A DNA stretch of 64,000 nucleotides from the NCBI RefSeq assembly GCF_003148565.1, contig NZ_QGGL01000019.1, positions 1 to 64,000 on the forward strand, given 5' to 3'. How positions within the stretch are numbered: position 1 is the stretch's first letter; the number at the start of each line of letters is the position of its first letter. Shown in pieces: positions 1-8,705 of the stretch. This DNA is from Tumebacillus permanentifrigoris. GTDB taxonomy: Bacteria; Bacillota; Bacilli; Tumebacillales; Tumebacillaceae. The translations under genes and the position numbers were made by a program. Under the pieces are notes generated by a model. That model searched no databases. It was given only the letters and a program-made list of their open reading frames with translations, and was not told where the DNA came from.

Positions 1-106
1 TTTGAGGGGTGTGCATGGAGGCTTGGGGATTCGCTTGAAGTTCCGACTCCTGATCTTGATCGGTGAGCCAGTTCTCTACCTCGCCCTCATGGTTTGCAGA
101 TCGACC

Positions 107-253
107 TTAAATTTTCTGAGCTTCCTCCTCCGTCAACAGATCGAACAAGCAGTACATCTCCTGAAACACATCACTCATGGTCTCCTCGTCAAGCCCCACT
201 TTTTTTATCGCTAACTTCGCGTAAGCCATCGCCTGATAATTGTCCATTCCCAT
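107..253 (-). CDS. small hypothetical protein (48 aa) of the integrated element
   Basis: I read a 48-residue frame starting MGMDNYQAMAYAKLAIKK and ending FDLLTEEEAQKI, with a GGAAGG stretch about 8 nt before the ATG. It is acidic and helical in character, as small phage or element proteins often are; I do not recognise the family. The same frame stays open beyond its TAA to the window edge (VENWLTDQDQESELQ), so this may be a longer gene broken by a nonsense codon. It lies on the same strand as the recombinase and downstream of it. Confidence 0.5.
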   Translation of the reverse strand: MGMDNYQAMAYAKLAIKKVGLDEETMSDVFQEMYCLFDLLTEEEAQKI

Positions 254-475
254 TCTCACCCTTCCAGTAAACATTTTGCGAAGCACGAACAGACCGAACG
301 GAGTCCCATTCAGTCTAAAATTCGCTTTTGGTCTGCGACCTATAGGATTTTCCGAGTTACACGCATGTCCTCGCGTCTCCTGCGTCAGCTATGCCTACTT
401 TGGCACCAACACCAATCTACGGGGTGCACCATACAGATCGTCAGGCTGCTCTTGCCTCGATCTCTACGATCCAAC
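254..475. other. intergenic stretch, no gene seen
   Basis: Neither strand shows a frame with a convincing ribosome-binding site or protein-like composition. The plus-strand frame that crosses it runs antisense into the next gene and is rich in Ser, Pro and Cys, as shadow frames are. Confidence 0.5.
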
Positions 476-505
476 AAAAAAAACGGCAAACCATTACGGT
501 TCGCC
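476..505 (-). terminator. intrinsic terminator after the recombinase/101-aa pair
   Basis: On the minus strand GGCGAACC, a 5-nt loop and GGTTTGCC (one G-U pair) are followed by G and eight T. The stop codon of the 101-aa gene lies in the loop. Confidence 0.85.
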
Positions 506-799
506 GCCCTCATCCTTAGCTTTTATCGTTTTGATCATGTCTAAGTGTATGAGCCCCAGATAGCCACACTGACCCAACACTTCAAACGCGGTCAGCACGT
601 TATACTGCTCAGGGGAGACCGTCACCAGCCGACCCTCCATTACATCAAGGCCAATTTCAATCGCCCTACGCAATAGCTCCTGACGGCCCGCCTCGCCCTT
701 CTTGTGATTCTTGATATGCCCCATAGAAGCCCACCAAGCCCTTATTCGGTCGTTCGGCAGTAAGATGATCGCTTTATGCTCGCTCATGTTCTCGCTCAC
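494..799 (-). CDS. hypothetical protein (101 aa) downstream of the recombinase
   Basis: It begins with GTG, whose G is shared with the TAG stop of the recombinase gene (TAGTG), which suggests translational coupling; an in-frame ATG 12 nt later is an alternative start. The product is charged, with no membrane segment. A stretch near residues 36-60 (GRQELLRRAIEIGLDVMEGR) could be a short ribbon-helix-helix-like or DNA-associated helix, but I do not recognise a family. Its position directly after an integrase suggests an excision, copy-control or cargo function. It ends inside an intrinsic terminator. Confidence 0.7.
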   Translation of the reverse strand: MSENMSEHKAIILLPNDRIRAWWASMGHIKNHKKGEAGRQELLRRAIEIGLDVMEGRLVTVSPEQYNVLTAFEVLGQCGYLGLIHLDMIKTIKAKDEGGEP

Positions 800-1776
800 T
801 ATTTGAGACCGTTGAGCTTGCCCATCCTCGTCTTGCCTTTCCTGGGCGAAGCAACAAGGCTATTTAGAGGACTTGCAGTTTGGTGTGCTTTCGCTAGGTC
901 TTGGCCGGTCAGATTCACATACCGTTTCGTCATGTTCATGTCTGTATGCCCCATCGTTCGTTGCAACCCGAACGCGTGGCCTCCGTTTCGTAAGTACATC
1001 AACGCAAAACTATGTCTAAGATCATAGGGCCGGATGTGTACACCAAGCTGCTTGCTATACGCTTCCATTCGATCACCCCACGTATGCCTATTGAGCATGG
1101 TTCCTTCGTTCGTGCAGAAAACGGGAACGTCCGTGTTGTCCCAAAAGTCGGGACGGGCACGAATCAGCTTTCGTAAAGACTCAGCAGTCAACGGAAGAAT
1201 AGGTAACGTTCTGGCCGTCCTTGTCTTGGCGACTTCAGCAGGAACTGTCACGACCAAATGCCGCAAATCAAAATCGTTCACCGTAAGGTGGAACGCCTCT
1301 TTCGGTCTGATTCCAGTATCGAGCGTAATGAGAATGAGCGTATAGTCACGCAATCCAACGAAAGTCTTTTGGTCAGGGAGATCGAGCAAACGCTGCAAAG
1401 TGTCTTCAGGGACATCCACAATGCGAGGGTCTGCCTTTCTGCGTTTGAACCCTTCGAGGGGGTTGTTGTCAAAGAAGCCTTTTTCAACGCAATACTGGAA
1501 GAACCCTCGCAGATTGCCCAGCCGCAAATTAAACGTGACAGGCTTCACATCGTCCGACATATATTCCATAACGGACGCAGACAGGCTGGTGGGATCTTGC
1601 CAGGACTGCGGGAACCGCTTAAAGTACCGTCGGACGTGGCCCTCATAATCGCTCAGAGTCGTTGGGCCGACTCTATGTTGGGCTTGTTTGAAGAATAGAA
1701 ACTCCCTCAAGACCTCTTCCCATGAACCAACAACGGCCGCGACCTTTTGCAACCGTTTCTTCGGCGTTTTTTGCAT
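799..1776 (-). CDS. tyrosine recombinase / phage-type integrase
   Basis: A 325-residue site-specific recombinase. It has an N-terminal SAM-like DNA-binding region (about 20-105) and a C-terminal catalytic domain (about 120-295). Visible active-site residues are Arg157 (GIRPKE), Lys184, Arg254 in PYDLRHSF, His277 in MGHTD and the nucleophile Tyr286 in TKRYVN. The first box-II position is Tyr (PYDLRH) rather than the usual His, a substitution seen in other members. GGGAGG precedes the ATG. The gene starts about 150 bp past the 3' end of a tRNA-Leu gene and is transcribed away from it, the usual arrangement for an element integrated into a tRNA; most of the element would lie to the left, outside the window. 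Confidence 0.93.
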   Translation of the reverse strand: MQKTPKKRLQKVAAVVGSWEEVLREFLFFKQAQHRVGPTTLSDYEGHVRRYFKRFPQSWQDPTSLSASVMEYMSDDVKPVTFNLRLGNLRGFFQYCVEKGFFDNNPLEGFKRRKADPRIVDVPEDTLQRLLDLPDQKTFVGLRDYTLILITLDTGIRPKEAFHLTVNDFDLRHLVVTVPAEVAKTRTARTLPILPLTAESLRKLIRARPDFWDNTDVPVFCTNEGTMLNRHTWGDRMEAYSKQLGVHIRPYDLRHSFALMYLRNGGHAFGLQRTMGHTDMNMTKRYVNLTGQDLAKAHQTASPLNSLVASPRKGKTRMGKLNGLK

Positions 1777-1927
1777 AAAAAAAATTCCTCCCTATGGCGA
1801 TTTTGTGCCACAGAAGGAACGTCTGTTTTGGAATCCTGTGCGTCATTTTCTTCAAGAATAGACACACTGGAATATTCAATTTCAGCATCGTTGTGGAAAG
1901 GCATAATACGCACGAAAAGCGGAAAAT

Positions 1928-2010
1928 TGGTGCGGATGAAGGGACTCGAACCCCCACGGTTGCCCGCTGGTACCTAAAACCAGTGCGTCTGCCAATTCCG
2001 CCACATCCGC
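1928..2010 (-). tRNA. tRNA-Leu (anticodon TAG)
   Basis: The acceptor arms GCGGATG and CATCCGC pair over 7 bp, followed by discriminator A and an encoded CCA. The anticodon stem CTGGT/ACCAG encloses TTTAGGT, giving TAG. The variable region is enlarged, as expected for tRNA-Leu. It is last in the Trp-Gln-Leu cluster and probably the integration target of the adjacent recombinase. Confidence 0.96.
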
Positions 2011-2166
2011 GTGTGAAAATACTAAACCGCTTCCGTGAGTTCTAATATATAGGAACTTGTGGAGGATTGCAACCCTTTTTTCAAAAAGAATATCTCACGA
2101 GCGTTTCGTTCCTAATCGCAATTGAAAAAGCCCTCGGTTCGCGTACTCGCGACACAAGGACTGATC

Positions 2167-2241
2167 TGGCTGGGGAGGAAGGGATCGAACCTTCGCATGA
2201 CAGAGTCAAAGTCTGTTGCCTTACCGCTTGGCGACTCCCCA
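2167..2241 (-). tRNA. tRNA-Gln (anticodon TTG)
   Basis: Acceptor TGGGGAG pairs with CTCCCCA, followed by discriminator G and an encoded CCA. The anticodon stem ACAGA/TCTGT has loop CTTTGAC, giving TTG. The T-arm GGTTCGATCC is present. It sits between tRNA-Trp and tRNA-Leu on the same strand. Confidence 0.96.
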
Positions 2242-2263
2242 TCGAAAGTTTGAAAGTGTGATG

Positions 2264-2339
2264 TGGCAGGGGCAGCAGGACTTGAACCCACGACATTCGG
2301 TTTTGGAGACCGACGTTCTACCAACTGAACTATGCCCCT
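2264..2339 (-). tRNA. tRNA-Trp (anticodon CCA)
   Basis: Acceptor AGGGGCA pairs with TGCCCCT, with discriminator G and an encoded CCA. The anticodon stem TCGGT/ACCGA has loop CTCCAAA, giving CCA. It is the first gene of the three-tRNA cluster. Confidence 0.96.
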
Positions 2340-2382
2340 GTGACATCAATTATCGTATCACAATTCCCCACTGATGTCAAAA

Positions 2383-3621
2383 CTACATTTTGGAAAGTAA
2401 ATGAGCGTATAGCGCCTGTGCCACATCCTCTTCGACGGTATTGAATGCACGGCCCTGCTCGATGTGCGCCCCATTGATGCAATAGGCCAACCCCAAGTCA
2501 TGTTCCTTGCTGAAGTACATCCCCGTCAACACGCCATATGCATCCCCAGCATGCCCGTACAACCGTTCCCCTGCGATCAGGTCTTCGGTGATGTGTACAT
2601 GCAAGCCCTTTTGCTTGTAGAGTCCGTTCACGCCATAACCGCGCCACTGCTCCTCGTGCATCTCTACGATCGTTTCAGGCTTCAAGAGGCGACCATGAAC
2701 ACCCGTGCCTGTTCCGCCGCCTGCTGTAGCCGTACAAGTGGGAGCCATCATATCTCGACCACTTTGATCGGCAGAGCGATCTGCCGCACAGGGGATTCCC
2801 CCGCCCTGTTGGTGGGCGAGCAGCAGCTTCGTAAGATCGAGCACACTTGCACGGAGGCCGCCCTGTGGGGAGAAGATCATGCCGTTGCTTCCGATCCTAT
2901 AGCCACTGAGATCAACCGCTTCTGGTTTGACACCGCGAAACTGGTCGATACTCGGCTCCTGTTCAGCGTTGTAGAGCACCGAAATGCGGTCTATGTCTTC
3001 AAGATCGTGGACATTAAATGTCGCCTCCATCCCCAGCGGTTCGCAGATGTGCTGGCGAATGTACCGATCGAAGCGTTCACCGGACACCCGTTCGAGGATC
3101 GTCGCGAGAATTCCCGTGCCTAGGTTGGAGTACTCGAACTTCTCCCCTACGGCCCACGGAGCCCAGAGGTCGGATGTATAGTACGCCCCATCCGGCACCA
3201 GCAACTCACGGATCGCAGGTGGTTCCGATGTCGTGCGCGTGACCCCGAGAAAGCGGTAATACGCCTGTTCCGCAGCCGGTGTCTGCTCCTCGTGCAAGCT
3301 GCCCGTATGCGTCAACAGGTGCCGGATCGTAATCGGCATCCTTGGATGATGCGGATTGCGCACTTCAAACCCCAGATGTGTCGAGATCTCATCGTCCAGT
3401 TGCAACTTCCCTGCCTCTACCTGTTGCATCACCGCCGTCCCGACCAAGACTTTCGAGATCGACGCCACACGAAACATCGTCTCGGCCCGCACCGGCACGC
3501 CTCGCTCCAAGTCAGCACTCCCAAAGCCTCTACTCCAGATCACATGGCCTTGGTGCACCACAGCTGCTGCCAGCCCGACCACTCCGTACTGGGTCATGAT
3601 CTGTTGTATCGCTTGCTCCAT
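2383..3621 (-). CDS. serine hydrolase, beta-lactamase / PBP-like family (class C fold)
   Basis: A member of the AmpC-like serine hydrolase family (esterases, D-aminopeptidases and PBP-like enzymes). The nucleophile motif SxxK is S54-I-S-K57 in FRVASISKVLVG, and a YxN motif (YSNLGTG) follows about 120 residues later. I place the start at MEQAIQQ because GAGGAG lies 9 nt upstream; an upstream in-frame codon would give 11 extra residues without a ribosome site. No signal peptide or transmembrane segment is evident, so it is probably cytoplasmic. The substrate cannot be told from sequence. It lies between the tRNA cluster and the GH2 gene as a single gene. Confidence 0.85.
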   Translation of the reverse strand: MEQAIQQIMTQYGVVGLAAAVVHQGHVIWSRGFGSADLERGVPVRAETMFRVASISKVLVGTAVMQQVEAGKLQLDDEISTHLGFEVRNPHHPRMPITIRHLLTHTGSLHEEQTPAAEQAYYRFLGVTRTTSEPPAIRELLVPDGAYYTSDLWAPWAVGEKFEYSNLGTGILATILERVSGERFDRYIRQHICEPLGMEATFNVHDLEDIDRISVLYNAEQEPSIDQFRGVKPEAVDLSGYRIGSNGMIFSPQGGLRASVLDLTKLLLAHQQGGGIPCAADRSADQSGRDMMAPTCTATAGGGTGTGVHGRLLKPETIVEMHEEQWRGYGVNGLYKQKGLHVHITEDLIAGERLYGHAGDAYGVLTGMYFSKEHDLGLAYCINGAHIEQGRAFNTVEEDVAQALYAHLLSKM

Positions 3622-3681
3622 CTCCCCACGCTCCTCGAAGTTACTTTGCCACAATTGTAGGTCACCTGTTACCTACTTGTC

Positions 3682-3734
3682 AAAAAACGGCACAGTGGGT
3701 TGGCCATCAAATCGCCAACCCGCTGTGCCGTTTT
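3682..3734. terminator. bidirectional-looking intrinsic terminator after the GH2 gene
   Basis: A long stem (AACGGCACAG, near-match, GGGTTGGC paired with its complement) has an A-tract on one side and a T-tract on the other. On the minus strand it closes the GH2 transcript just before the serine hydrolase gene. Confidence 0.8.
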
Positions 3735-3750
3735 CGCCGCGTTCATTCTG

Positions 3751-5469
3751 CTACTCGAGTCCCTTGCCTTCATTGATCTGCCGGATCAGCGCCAGATCGA
3801 TTTTCGGCTGGCGGTCGTAGGTCAGCAACCCGTTGATCTCTTGCTCCACATCGGTCAACTGTGTATAACAGAAGCCTTGCACCAACGGTGATTCCAACAG
3901 CGCAGAGATGACCGCATGATAGCGAGCCGCAAAGTCCTGCTCATCACTCGCCCCCGAGTACCCCCAGCCTTCCCAATCGCTTTTCTTAAAGGCGATCCCG
4001 CCGAACTCCGTCACCTGAATCGGTTCTCCGCCATAGACATGACCTGGCGCGTACAGCAAGCGATTACCTGGTGTGGAATTGAGGATGTTGTCGAGGGTCG
4101 AATACCGCTCCTTCAACTGTTCCTTGCGTGATTCGTAGTCGTGGATGGTCAGCAAGTCCGACTTGGTGTGCTCCCAACCATCGTTGGAGATGACGGGTCG
4201 GGTCGGGTCGAGCGACTTGGTGAGGTAGTACATCGCCATGCAGTGCGCCTGTTGACGAGAATCGGCCAACAAGCGCGGAACGCCCCAGCTCTCGTTGATC
4301 GGCACCCATGCCACGATGCAGGGATGGTTGTAATCGCGCTCAACCGCCGCCTGCCACTCTGCTGTCATTCGACGCACCGCTTGATCGGAATACGTGTAGG
4401 CATTCGCCATCTCACCCCAGACCAACAGCCCCAACCGATCGGCCCAGTACAGGTAGCGCGGGTCCTCGATTTTTTGGTGTTTGCGAGCACCGTTGAAGCC
4501 CATCTCCTTGGTCAATTCCACATCCCGGCGGATCGCCTCGTCACTTGGCGGTGTCAAGATTCCGTCCGGGAAATACCCTTGGTCTAACACAAGCTTCATA
4601 TAATAGGGACGATTGTTGAGGAATACCTTGCCCTGCTCGATCGCGATCTTGCGCATGCCAAAGTAACCATTCACCTCATCGAGGACCAAGTCCCCGCGCA
4701 CGACGCGAAACTGGATGTCATAGAGGTTCGGATGCTCTGGTGCCCACAGCCGCCCTGCATCGTGTACATTGAAATCCTGCAGTCGGATACGGCGTTGTGA
4801 GTTCGCTTCCTGCAGATGTACAGTCTCCTGAGCAACCAAATTCCCGTCAAAGGAGATCTCCACATGCAAAGCGTCCCCCCGCTGCAGATTCGCCACCCAA
4901 TACTCCACCGCGATCTCATCGTGATCGATGTCCGGCGTCAGTTTCACCCGTTCCAGATGCGTCTCTGAAACCGCTTCCAACCAAACCGTCTGCCAGATGC
5001 CCGTCGTGCGGATGTAGAAGATCGACTCTGACTTTTCCTTCCAATATTGCTTCCCACGCGGTTGGTCCAACGCATCAGATGGGTCCTCGGCCTGTACGAT
5101 GACCTCATTTTCCCCGTCCTGCAGGACCGCGGTGATGTCGAGGTGAAACGGTACATGCCCACCCTCGTGGAACCCGACCAAGCTTCCGTTCACCCACACC
5201 GTGGCGCGGTAGTCGACAGCCCCAAAGTGCAGGAGGATGCGGCGGCCCGCCATCTCAGCGGGCAGGGCGAACGTGCGCTTGTACCAGACCACATCATGGA
5301 ACGAGGAGTCTCCGATCCCGCTCAACTCGCTCTGGTACGCGAACGGAACGTTGATCTGGTGCGTAAAGTTGCCGTCCTCAAACCCGAAATCCCATTCTCC
5401 ATTCAAATTCATCCACAACGCACGCTGAAACTGCGGGCGTGGGTATTCGTTGCGCGGAAGCATGGCCAT
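3751..5469 (-). CDS. glycoside hydrolase family 2 (beta-galactosidase/beta-glucuronidase type)
   Basis: A 572-residue cytoplasmic GH2 enzyme with the family order: sugar-binding jelly-roll domain (about 1-170), immunoglobulin-like domain (about 175-275) and TIM barrel (about 280-570). The acid/base Glu393 is in VPINESWG and the nucleophile Glu488 in VTEFGG, both intact. It is shorter than LacZ (about 1000) and close to the compact GH2 group. There is no signal peptide, so it should act on imported oligosaccharide. A beta-galactosidase role fits the galTKE genes nearby, but beta-glucuronidase or beta-mannosidase-like activity is not excluded. Confidence 0.88.
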   Translation of the reverse strand: MAMLPRNEYPRPQFQRALWMNLNGEWDFGFEDGNFTHQINVPFAYQSELSGIGDSSFHDVVWYKRTFALPAEMAGRRILLHFGAVDYRATVWVNGSLVGFHEGGHVPFHLDITAVLQDGENEVIVQAEDPSDALDQPRGKQYWKEKSESIFYIRTTGIWQTVWLEAVSETHLERVKLTPDIDHDEIAVEYWVANLQRGDALHVEISFDGNLVAQETVHLQEANSQRRIRLQDFNVHDAGRLWAPEHPNLYDIQFRVVRGDLVLDEVNGYFGMRKIAIEQGKVFLNNRPYYMKLVLDQGYFPDGILTPPSDEAIRRDVELTKEMGFNGARKHQKIEDPRYLYWADRLGLLVWGEMANAYTYSDQAVRRMTAEWQAAVERDYNHPCIVAWVPINESWGVPRLLADSRQQAHCMAMYYLTKSLDPTRPVISNDGWEHTKSDLLTIHDYESRKEQLKERYSTLDNILNSTPGNRLLYAPGHVYGGEPIQVTEFGGIAFKKSDWEGWGYSGASDEQDFAARYHAVISALLESPLVQGFCYTQLTDVEQEINGLLTYDRQPKIDLALIRQINEGKGLE

Positions 5470-5645
5470 CCCCGTGTGTCCCCTCTCGATACGTACATTA
5501 TTTTCCTTAGTTACCCGTTGAAATTCTGTATTCCCAATTCAAAGGCGAAGATTTATAATGACTTTATAAAACAATTTTATTATCTATCTCCACTATACCC
5601 GCGCTTTTCCAACTTTTCAAGCATTTTCGGAAGGGAGTCCACGCG

Positions 5646-7142
5646 ATGCAACACCTCCGCTCCATCCCGCTCGGCCTGCTCCTGACCGCTGTCCTGCTCG
5701 GCGGTTGCCAGTCCTCCGCACAACAAGCGATCTCCTCTCCCCAGATCAAGCAATACCCGGCCAGCGGTGCCGGATTCGTACAAGTCGCCCCTAGCAAGCG
5801 CTACTTCCAGTTCGAGGACGGCACGCCGTTCGTGATCATCGGTGCCAATGAAGCGATGACATGGCCCGATCTCGACGGCCTCTACAGCAACACCAACATG
5901 AAACGCACGGAAGCCTACTTGCAGATGCTCCACGACCATGGGGTCAACACGATCCGCGTGATGGCAGAGTACAGTCAGGATGGCGTACACAACTTCGAGA
6001 GCCCGCTCGGCACCTACACCCCAGAAACGATCTCCTACTGGGATCAGCTATTCCAACTGTGTGAGAAGTACGACCTGTACGTGCTGCTCACCCCGTGGGA
6101 CACATTTTGGATGAGCAAGAACTGGGACACCAACCCGTACAACGCCGCCAACGGAGGTCCGGCCCAGAGCAAGCATGACTTCCTCACCTCGCCCGCCGTC
6201 CGTCAAGCGCAGAAAAACCGCCTGCAATTCATGATCAATCGCTGGGGCAACTCCAAGCACTTGCTGGCCTGGGAGATTCTCAACGAGGCGGACATGTGGT
6301 GGGAAGCAACCCCTGTGGAGATTCGCGAGTGGGTCGATGACATGAGCGCCTATGTCAAAGCTACGGAGCAGCAAAAGTTGGGCAAGACGCACATGGTGAC
6401 GTTCTCCACCGCCAAGGCCGTTCCCGACGGTGTGCTCGGGGAAACGGTATTCAATCACCCGAACATCGACTTCGCCAACACGCACCTCTACGCAGAACCG
6501 GCCGTCAATGCCCCTCGCAATGCCATTGACGCCGCCGTCAGCTTCCAGCAAGACATCCGCGGCGGTCAAGCGGTGATGAAGTCACCGAAGCCCTTTACCG
6601 ATACGGAAAGCGGCCCGATCACCGAGTGGATCACCGACCATAGCTTCGACGACGAGTACTTTCACAACATGAGTTGGGCACACCTGATGGCTGGTGGTGC
6701 TGGATTCGGGATGCGCTGGCCTTATCTAGAACCGCATACCTTGACTGAGACGATGCGCACCTACGAACTGGCGATGTCCAAATTTGCCCGCACGGTGGAT
6801 TGGACACACTTCGCCTCACACAATATCGACGACCAATTGTCGGTGAACCGCGAGGATGTCAGAGCGATCGGCTCAGGCGACGAGTCGCAAGCGATCGTCT
6901 GGTTGCTCCAAGACACCAGCAAGTACACCTATCGCGACCTCACCCCTGACAAGATCCAGACGTTCAAGGATGCCACCCTGATTGTCAAAGGCCTGCGTGC
7001 TGGCCGTTATGAAGTTCGGTTCTGGGATACCTACAAGGGCGAACTGCTCAGCTCTGCCACCGTCCCAGATGATCAAGGCTCGCTGACGATCAAACTCCCG
7101 CCGTTCTCCAAGGACCTTGCCTTGCACATCCTGAAGCCGTAA
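5646..7142 (+). CDS. GH5-like glycoside hydrolase, secreted lipoprotein
   Basis: The N-terminus is a lipoprotein signal peptide with lipobox LLGGC (Cys21), so the protein should be anchored outside the membrane. The body is a (beta/alpha)8 glycosidase of the cellulase/mannanase (GH5, clan GH-A) type. The Asn-Glu acid/base pair is N213-E214 in WEILNEADMWW, and a candidate nucleophile is Glu321 in FTDTESGPITEW. A small C-terminal beta domain (about 415-498, LRAGRYEVRFWDTYKGEL) ends it. It is divergent from the genes in the opposite direction and probably cuts an extracellular polymer whose fragments are taken up by the neighbouring ABC transporter; the substrate is unknown. A TATAAT lies at 5554-5559. 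Confidence 0.82.
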   Translation: MQHLRSIPLGLLLTAVLLGGCQSSAQQAISSPQIKQYPASGAGFVQVAPSKRYFQFEDGTPFVIIGANEAMTWPDLDGLYSNTNMKRTEAYLQMLHDHGVNTIRVMAEYSQDGVHNFESPLGTYTPETISYWDQLFQLCEKYDLYVLLTPWDTFWMSKNWDTNPYNAANGGPAQSKHDFLTSPAVRQAQKNRLQFMINRWGNSKHLLAWEILNEADMWWEATPVEIREWVDDMSAYVKATEQQKLGKTHMVTFSTAKAVPDGVLGETVFNHPNIDFANTHLYAEPAVNAPRNAIDAAVSFQQDIRGGQAVMKSPKPFTDTESGPITEWITDHSFDDEYFHNMSWAHLMAGGAGFGMRWPYLEPHTLTETMRTYELAMSKFARTVDWTHFASHNIDDQLSVNREDVRAIGSGDESQAIVWLLQDTSKYTYRDLTPDKIQTFKDATLIVKGLRAGRYEVRFWDTYKGELLSSATVPDDQGSLTIKLPPFSKDLALHILKP

Positions 7143-7173
7143 AAAAACCGTCTGCCCTCGGCGACGGTTTTTT
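7141..7173 (+). terminator. intrinsic terminator after the GH5-like gene
   Basis: ACCGTC and GACGGT pair around a 10-nt loop and are followed by seven T. The A-run on the other side would also let it serve the convergent DUF624 gene. Confidence 0.85.
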
Positions 7174-7175
7174 TG

Positions 7176-7841
7176 CTATCTCCACGGTTTCCACTGCCCA
7201 CGCCAGCTCACACGCAGATCGAGAGCATAGCGGGTCGGGTGGTACTTGGACAGCAGATGCAACAGATGGTAATACATCATGTGCCCGATCAGAACAGGCC
7301 AGATGGTCAGGAACAGGATCGGAACTGCCACGCAAATCAGCGTGAGGATGCTGGTCAGCAGCAACACACAAACCACCGACAGCGGATGCTTGCCCGCCAA
7401 AAGATATGCCTGCTTGAGCAACTCTGGCAGGCGCGTCGCAGGTTGCAACACCAGCAGCGGGTAGGCGATCACTTGCACCAAGACCGCCATGACGACCACA
7501 TAGAGCACCGTCCAACTCAGGAGTTGACCCACCCACCCATGATCGGACGACATGAGCAGGAACAAGTAGCAAGCAGCAGGCACCATGACGAGCAGGTTGA
7601 GCATGCTCAACGCCAGCGTAGGTTTGGTGATCCGAACCAACCCTTCTCGGAAACACGGCCACAGCTCCACCTCCCCTTGGGCACGGCGATGGATGGTGTA
7701 CAGCACGGCCCCTGTCGCAGGGCCGATCGTCACCAGCGGCCACGAACAGCACAGCCACAGCAAGGTCAGCCCGATCGCAAAGCCCAATTGGCGATAGGTT
7801 TCAAACACAGCTTTGTGCACCAGACGCAAGGCATCGCTCAT
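7176..7841 (-). CDS. DUF624 (YesL-like) membrane protein of a sugar ABC operon
   Basis: About 221 residues with four to five hydrophobic helices and the N-terminal DUF624 pattern (a conserved Phe/Trp-rich helix, then PLVTIGPATGAVLYTI). This family sits next to MalF/MalG-type permeases in Bacillales; its function is unknown and an accessory transport role is assumed. I prefer the ATG of MSDALRL; a GTG 9 nt earlier that follows the malG stop directly is an alternative. It is the last gene of the transporter operon and converges on the GH5-like gene. Confidence 0.82.
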   Translation of the reverse strand: MSDALRLVHKAVFETYRQLGFAIGLTLLWLCCSWPLVTIGPATGAVLYTIHRRAQGEVELWPCFREGLVRITKPTLALSMLNLLVMVPAACYLFLLMSSDHGWVGQLLSWTVLYVVVMAVLVQVIAYPLLVLQPATRLPELLKQAYLLAGKHPLSVVCVLLLTSILTLICVAVPILFLTIWPVLIGHMMYYHLLHLLSKYHPTRYALDLRVSWRGQWKPWR

Positions 7842-7850
7842 CCTGTCCAC

Positions 7851-8693
7851 CTACCCTTTGATCCCGGACATGGAGACACCCTTGACGAAGAAACGTTGTG
7901 AGAACAGGAACAGGACGAGCACAGGCAGTGCTGAGAGCACAGTTCCTGCCATCAGCTTGGCATACTGCGTCGTGTACGCTCCTTGGAGAATCGACAAGCC
8001 AACTGGCAGCGTGCGCGTCTCCACTTTGTTGGTGACGATCAAGGGCCAGAGAAAGTCATTCCAGTTGCCAAGGAAGGTGAGCAGGGCGAGGGTGACGAGT
8101 GCCGGCTTGGAAAGTGGCAAGATGATGCGCACGAAGATTTGCAGCGAACTCGCCCCATCGATCCGTGCCGCCTCCTCCAACTCGCGTGGGATGCCCTCGT
8201 AAAACGAGCGCAACAGGAAGATCCCCAACACCCCGCCAAGGCCTGGCACGATCATCGCCCACGGCGTGTCGATCCAGTGAATCGCATCGACGATCGCATA
8301 CAGCGGGATGAAATTCATTACCGTCGGGATCATCATCGTCGCCATCAGTGTCCAAAAGATAATTTCCTTCCCCCGAAACGCCATGCGGGCATACGCATAG
8401 GCGGCCAACGCGTCCACGATCAGCACCAACAGCGTATGCAGAGTGGAGATGAACAAACTATTGCCAAACCACAGGAAGATCGGAGATTGCTCTGTATCCC
8501 CCAACACATTGCGGTAGTTCTCCAGCGTGATCGTCTCCGGAATCCAGCGCAAGGGCAACTGAATCGCTTGCCCCTCAGGCTTGAACGAGGTGGAGATGAT
8601 CCACAACAGAGGCGCCATCCAGAGGATCGCGACCACCGTCAAGAAAACAAAGGACACCCATTTGGTTGTGCGTTCTTCCGATTTTAGTGCCAT
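7851..8693 (-). CDS. carbohydrate ABC transporter permease, MalG type
   Basis: A 280-residue inner-membrane permease with six predicted helices. The cytoplasmic EAA loop that contacts the ATPase is visible as ELEEAARIDGASSLQIFVRIILPL. It ends GVSMSGIKG, typical for MalG-type carbohydrate permeases. It is paired with the MalF-type permease upstream (12-bp gap). No ATPase gene is present here; in Bacillota a shared MsmX-type ATPase normally powers such systems. Confidence 0.93.
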   Translation of the reverse strand: MALKSEERTTKWVSFVFLTVVAILWMAPLLWIISTSFKPEGQAIQLPLRWIPETITLENYRNVLGDTEQSPIFLWFGNSLFISTLHTLLVLIVDALAAYAYARMAFRGKEIIFWTLMATMMIPTVMNFIPLYAIVDAIHWIDTPWAMIVPGLGGVLGIFLLRSFYEGIPRELEEAARIDGASSLQIFVRIILPLSKPALVTLALLTFLGNWNDFLWPLIVTNKVETRTLPVGLSILQGAYTTQYAKLMAGTVLSALPVLVLFLFSQRFFVKGVSMSGIKG

Positions 8694-8705
8694 GTGTTCT
8701 CCCCC

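Noticed and set aside
240-563. A 107-codon plus-strand frame at the left edge
   Set aside because: No ribosome-binding site, Ser/Pro/Cys-rich, and it runs antisense into the 101-aa gene and its terminator.
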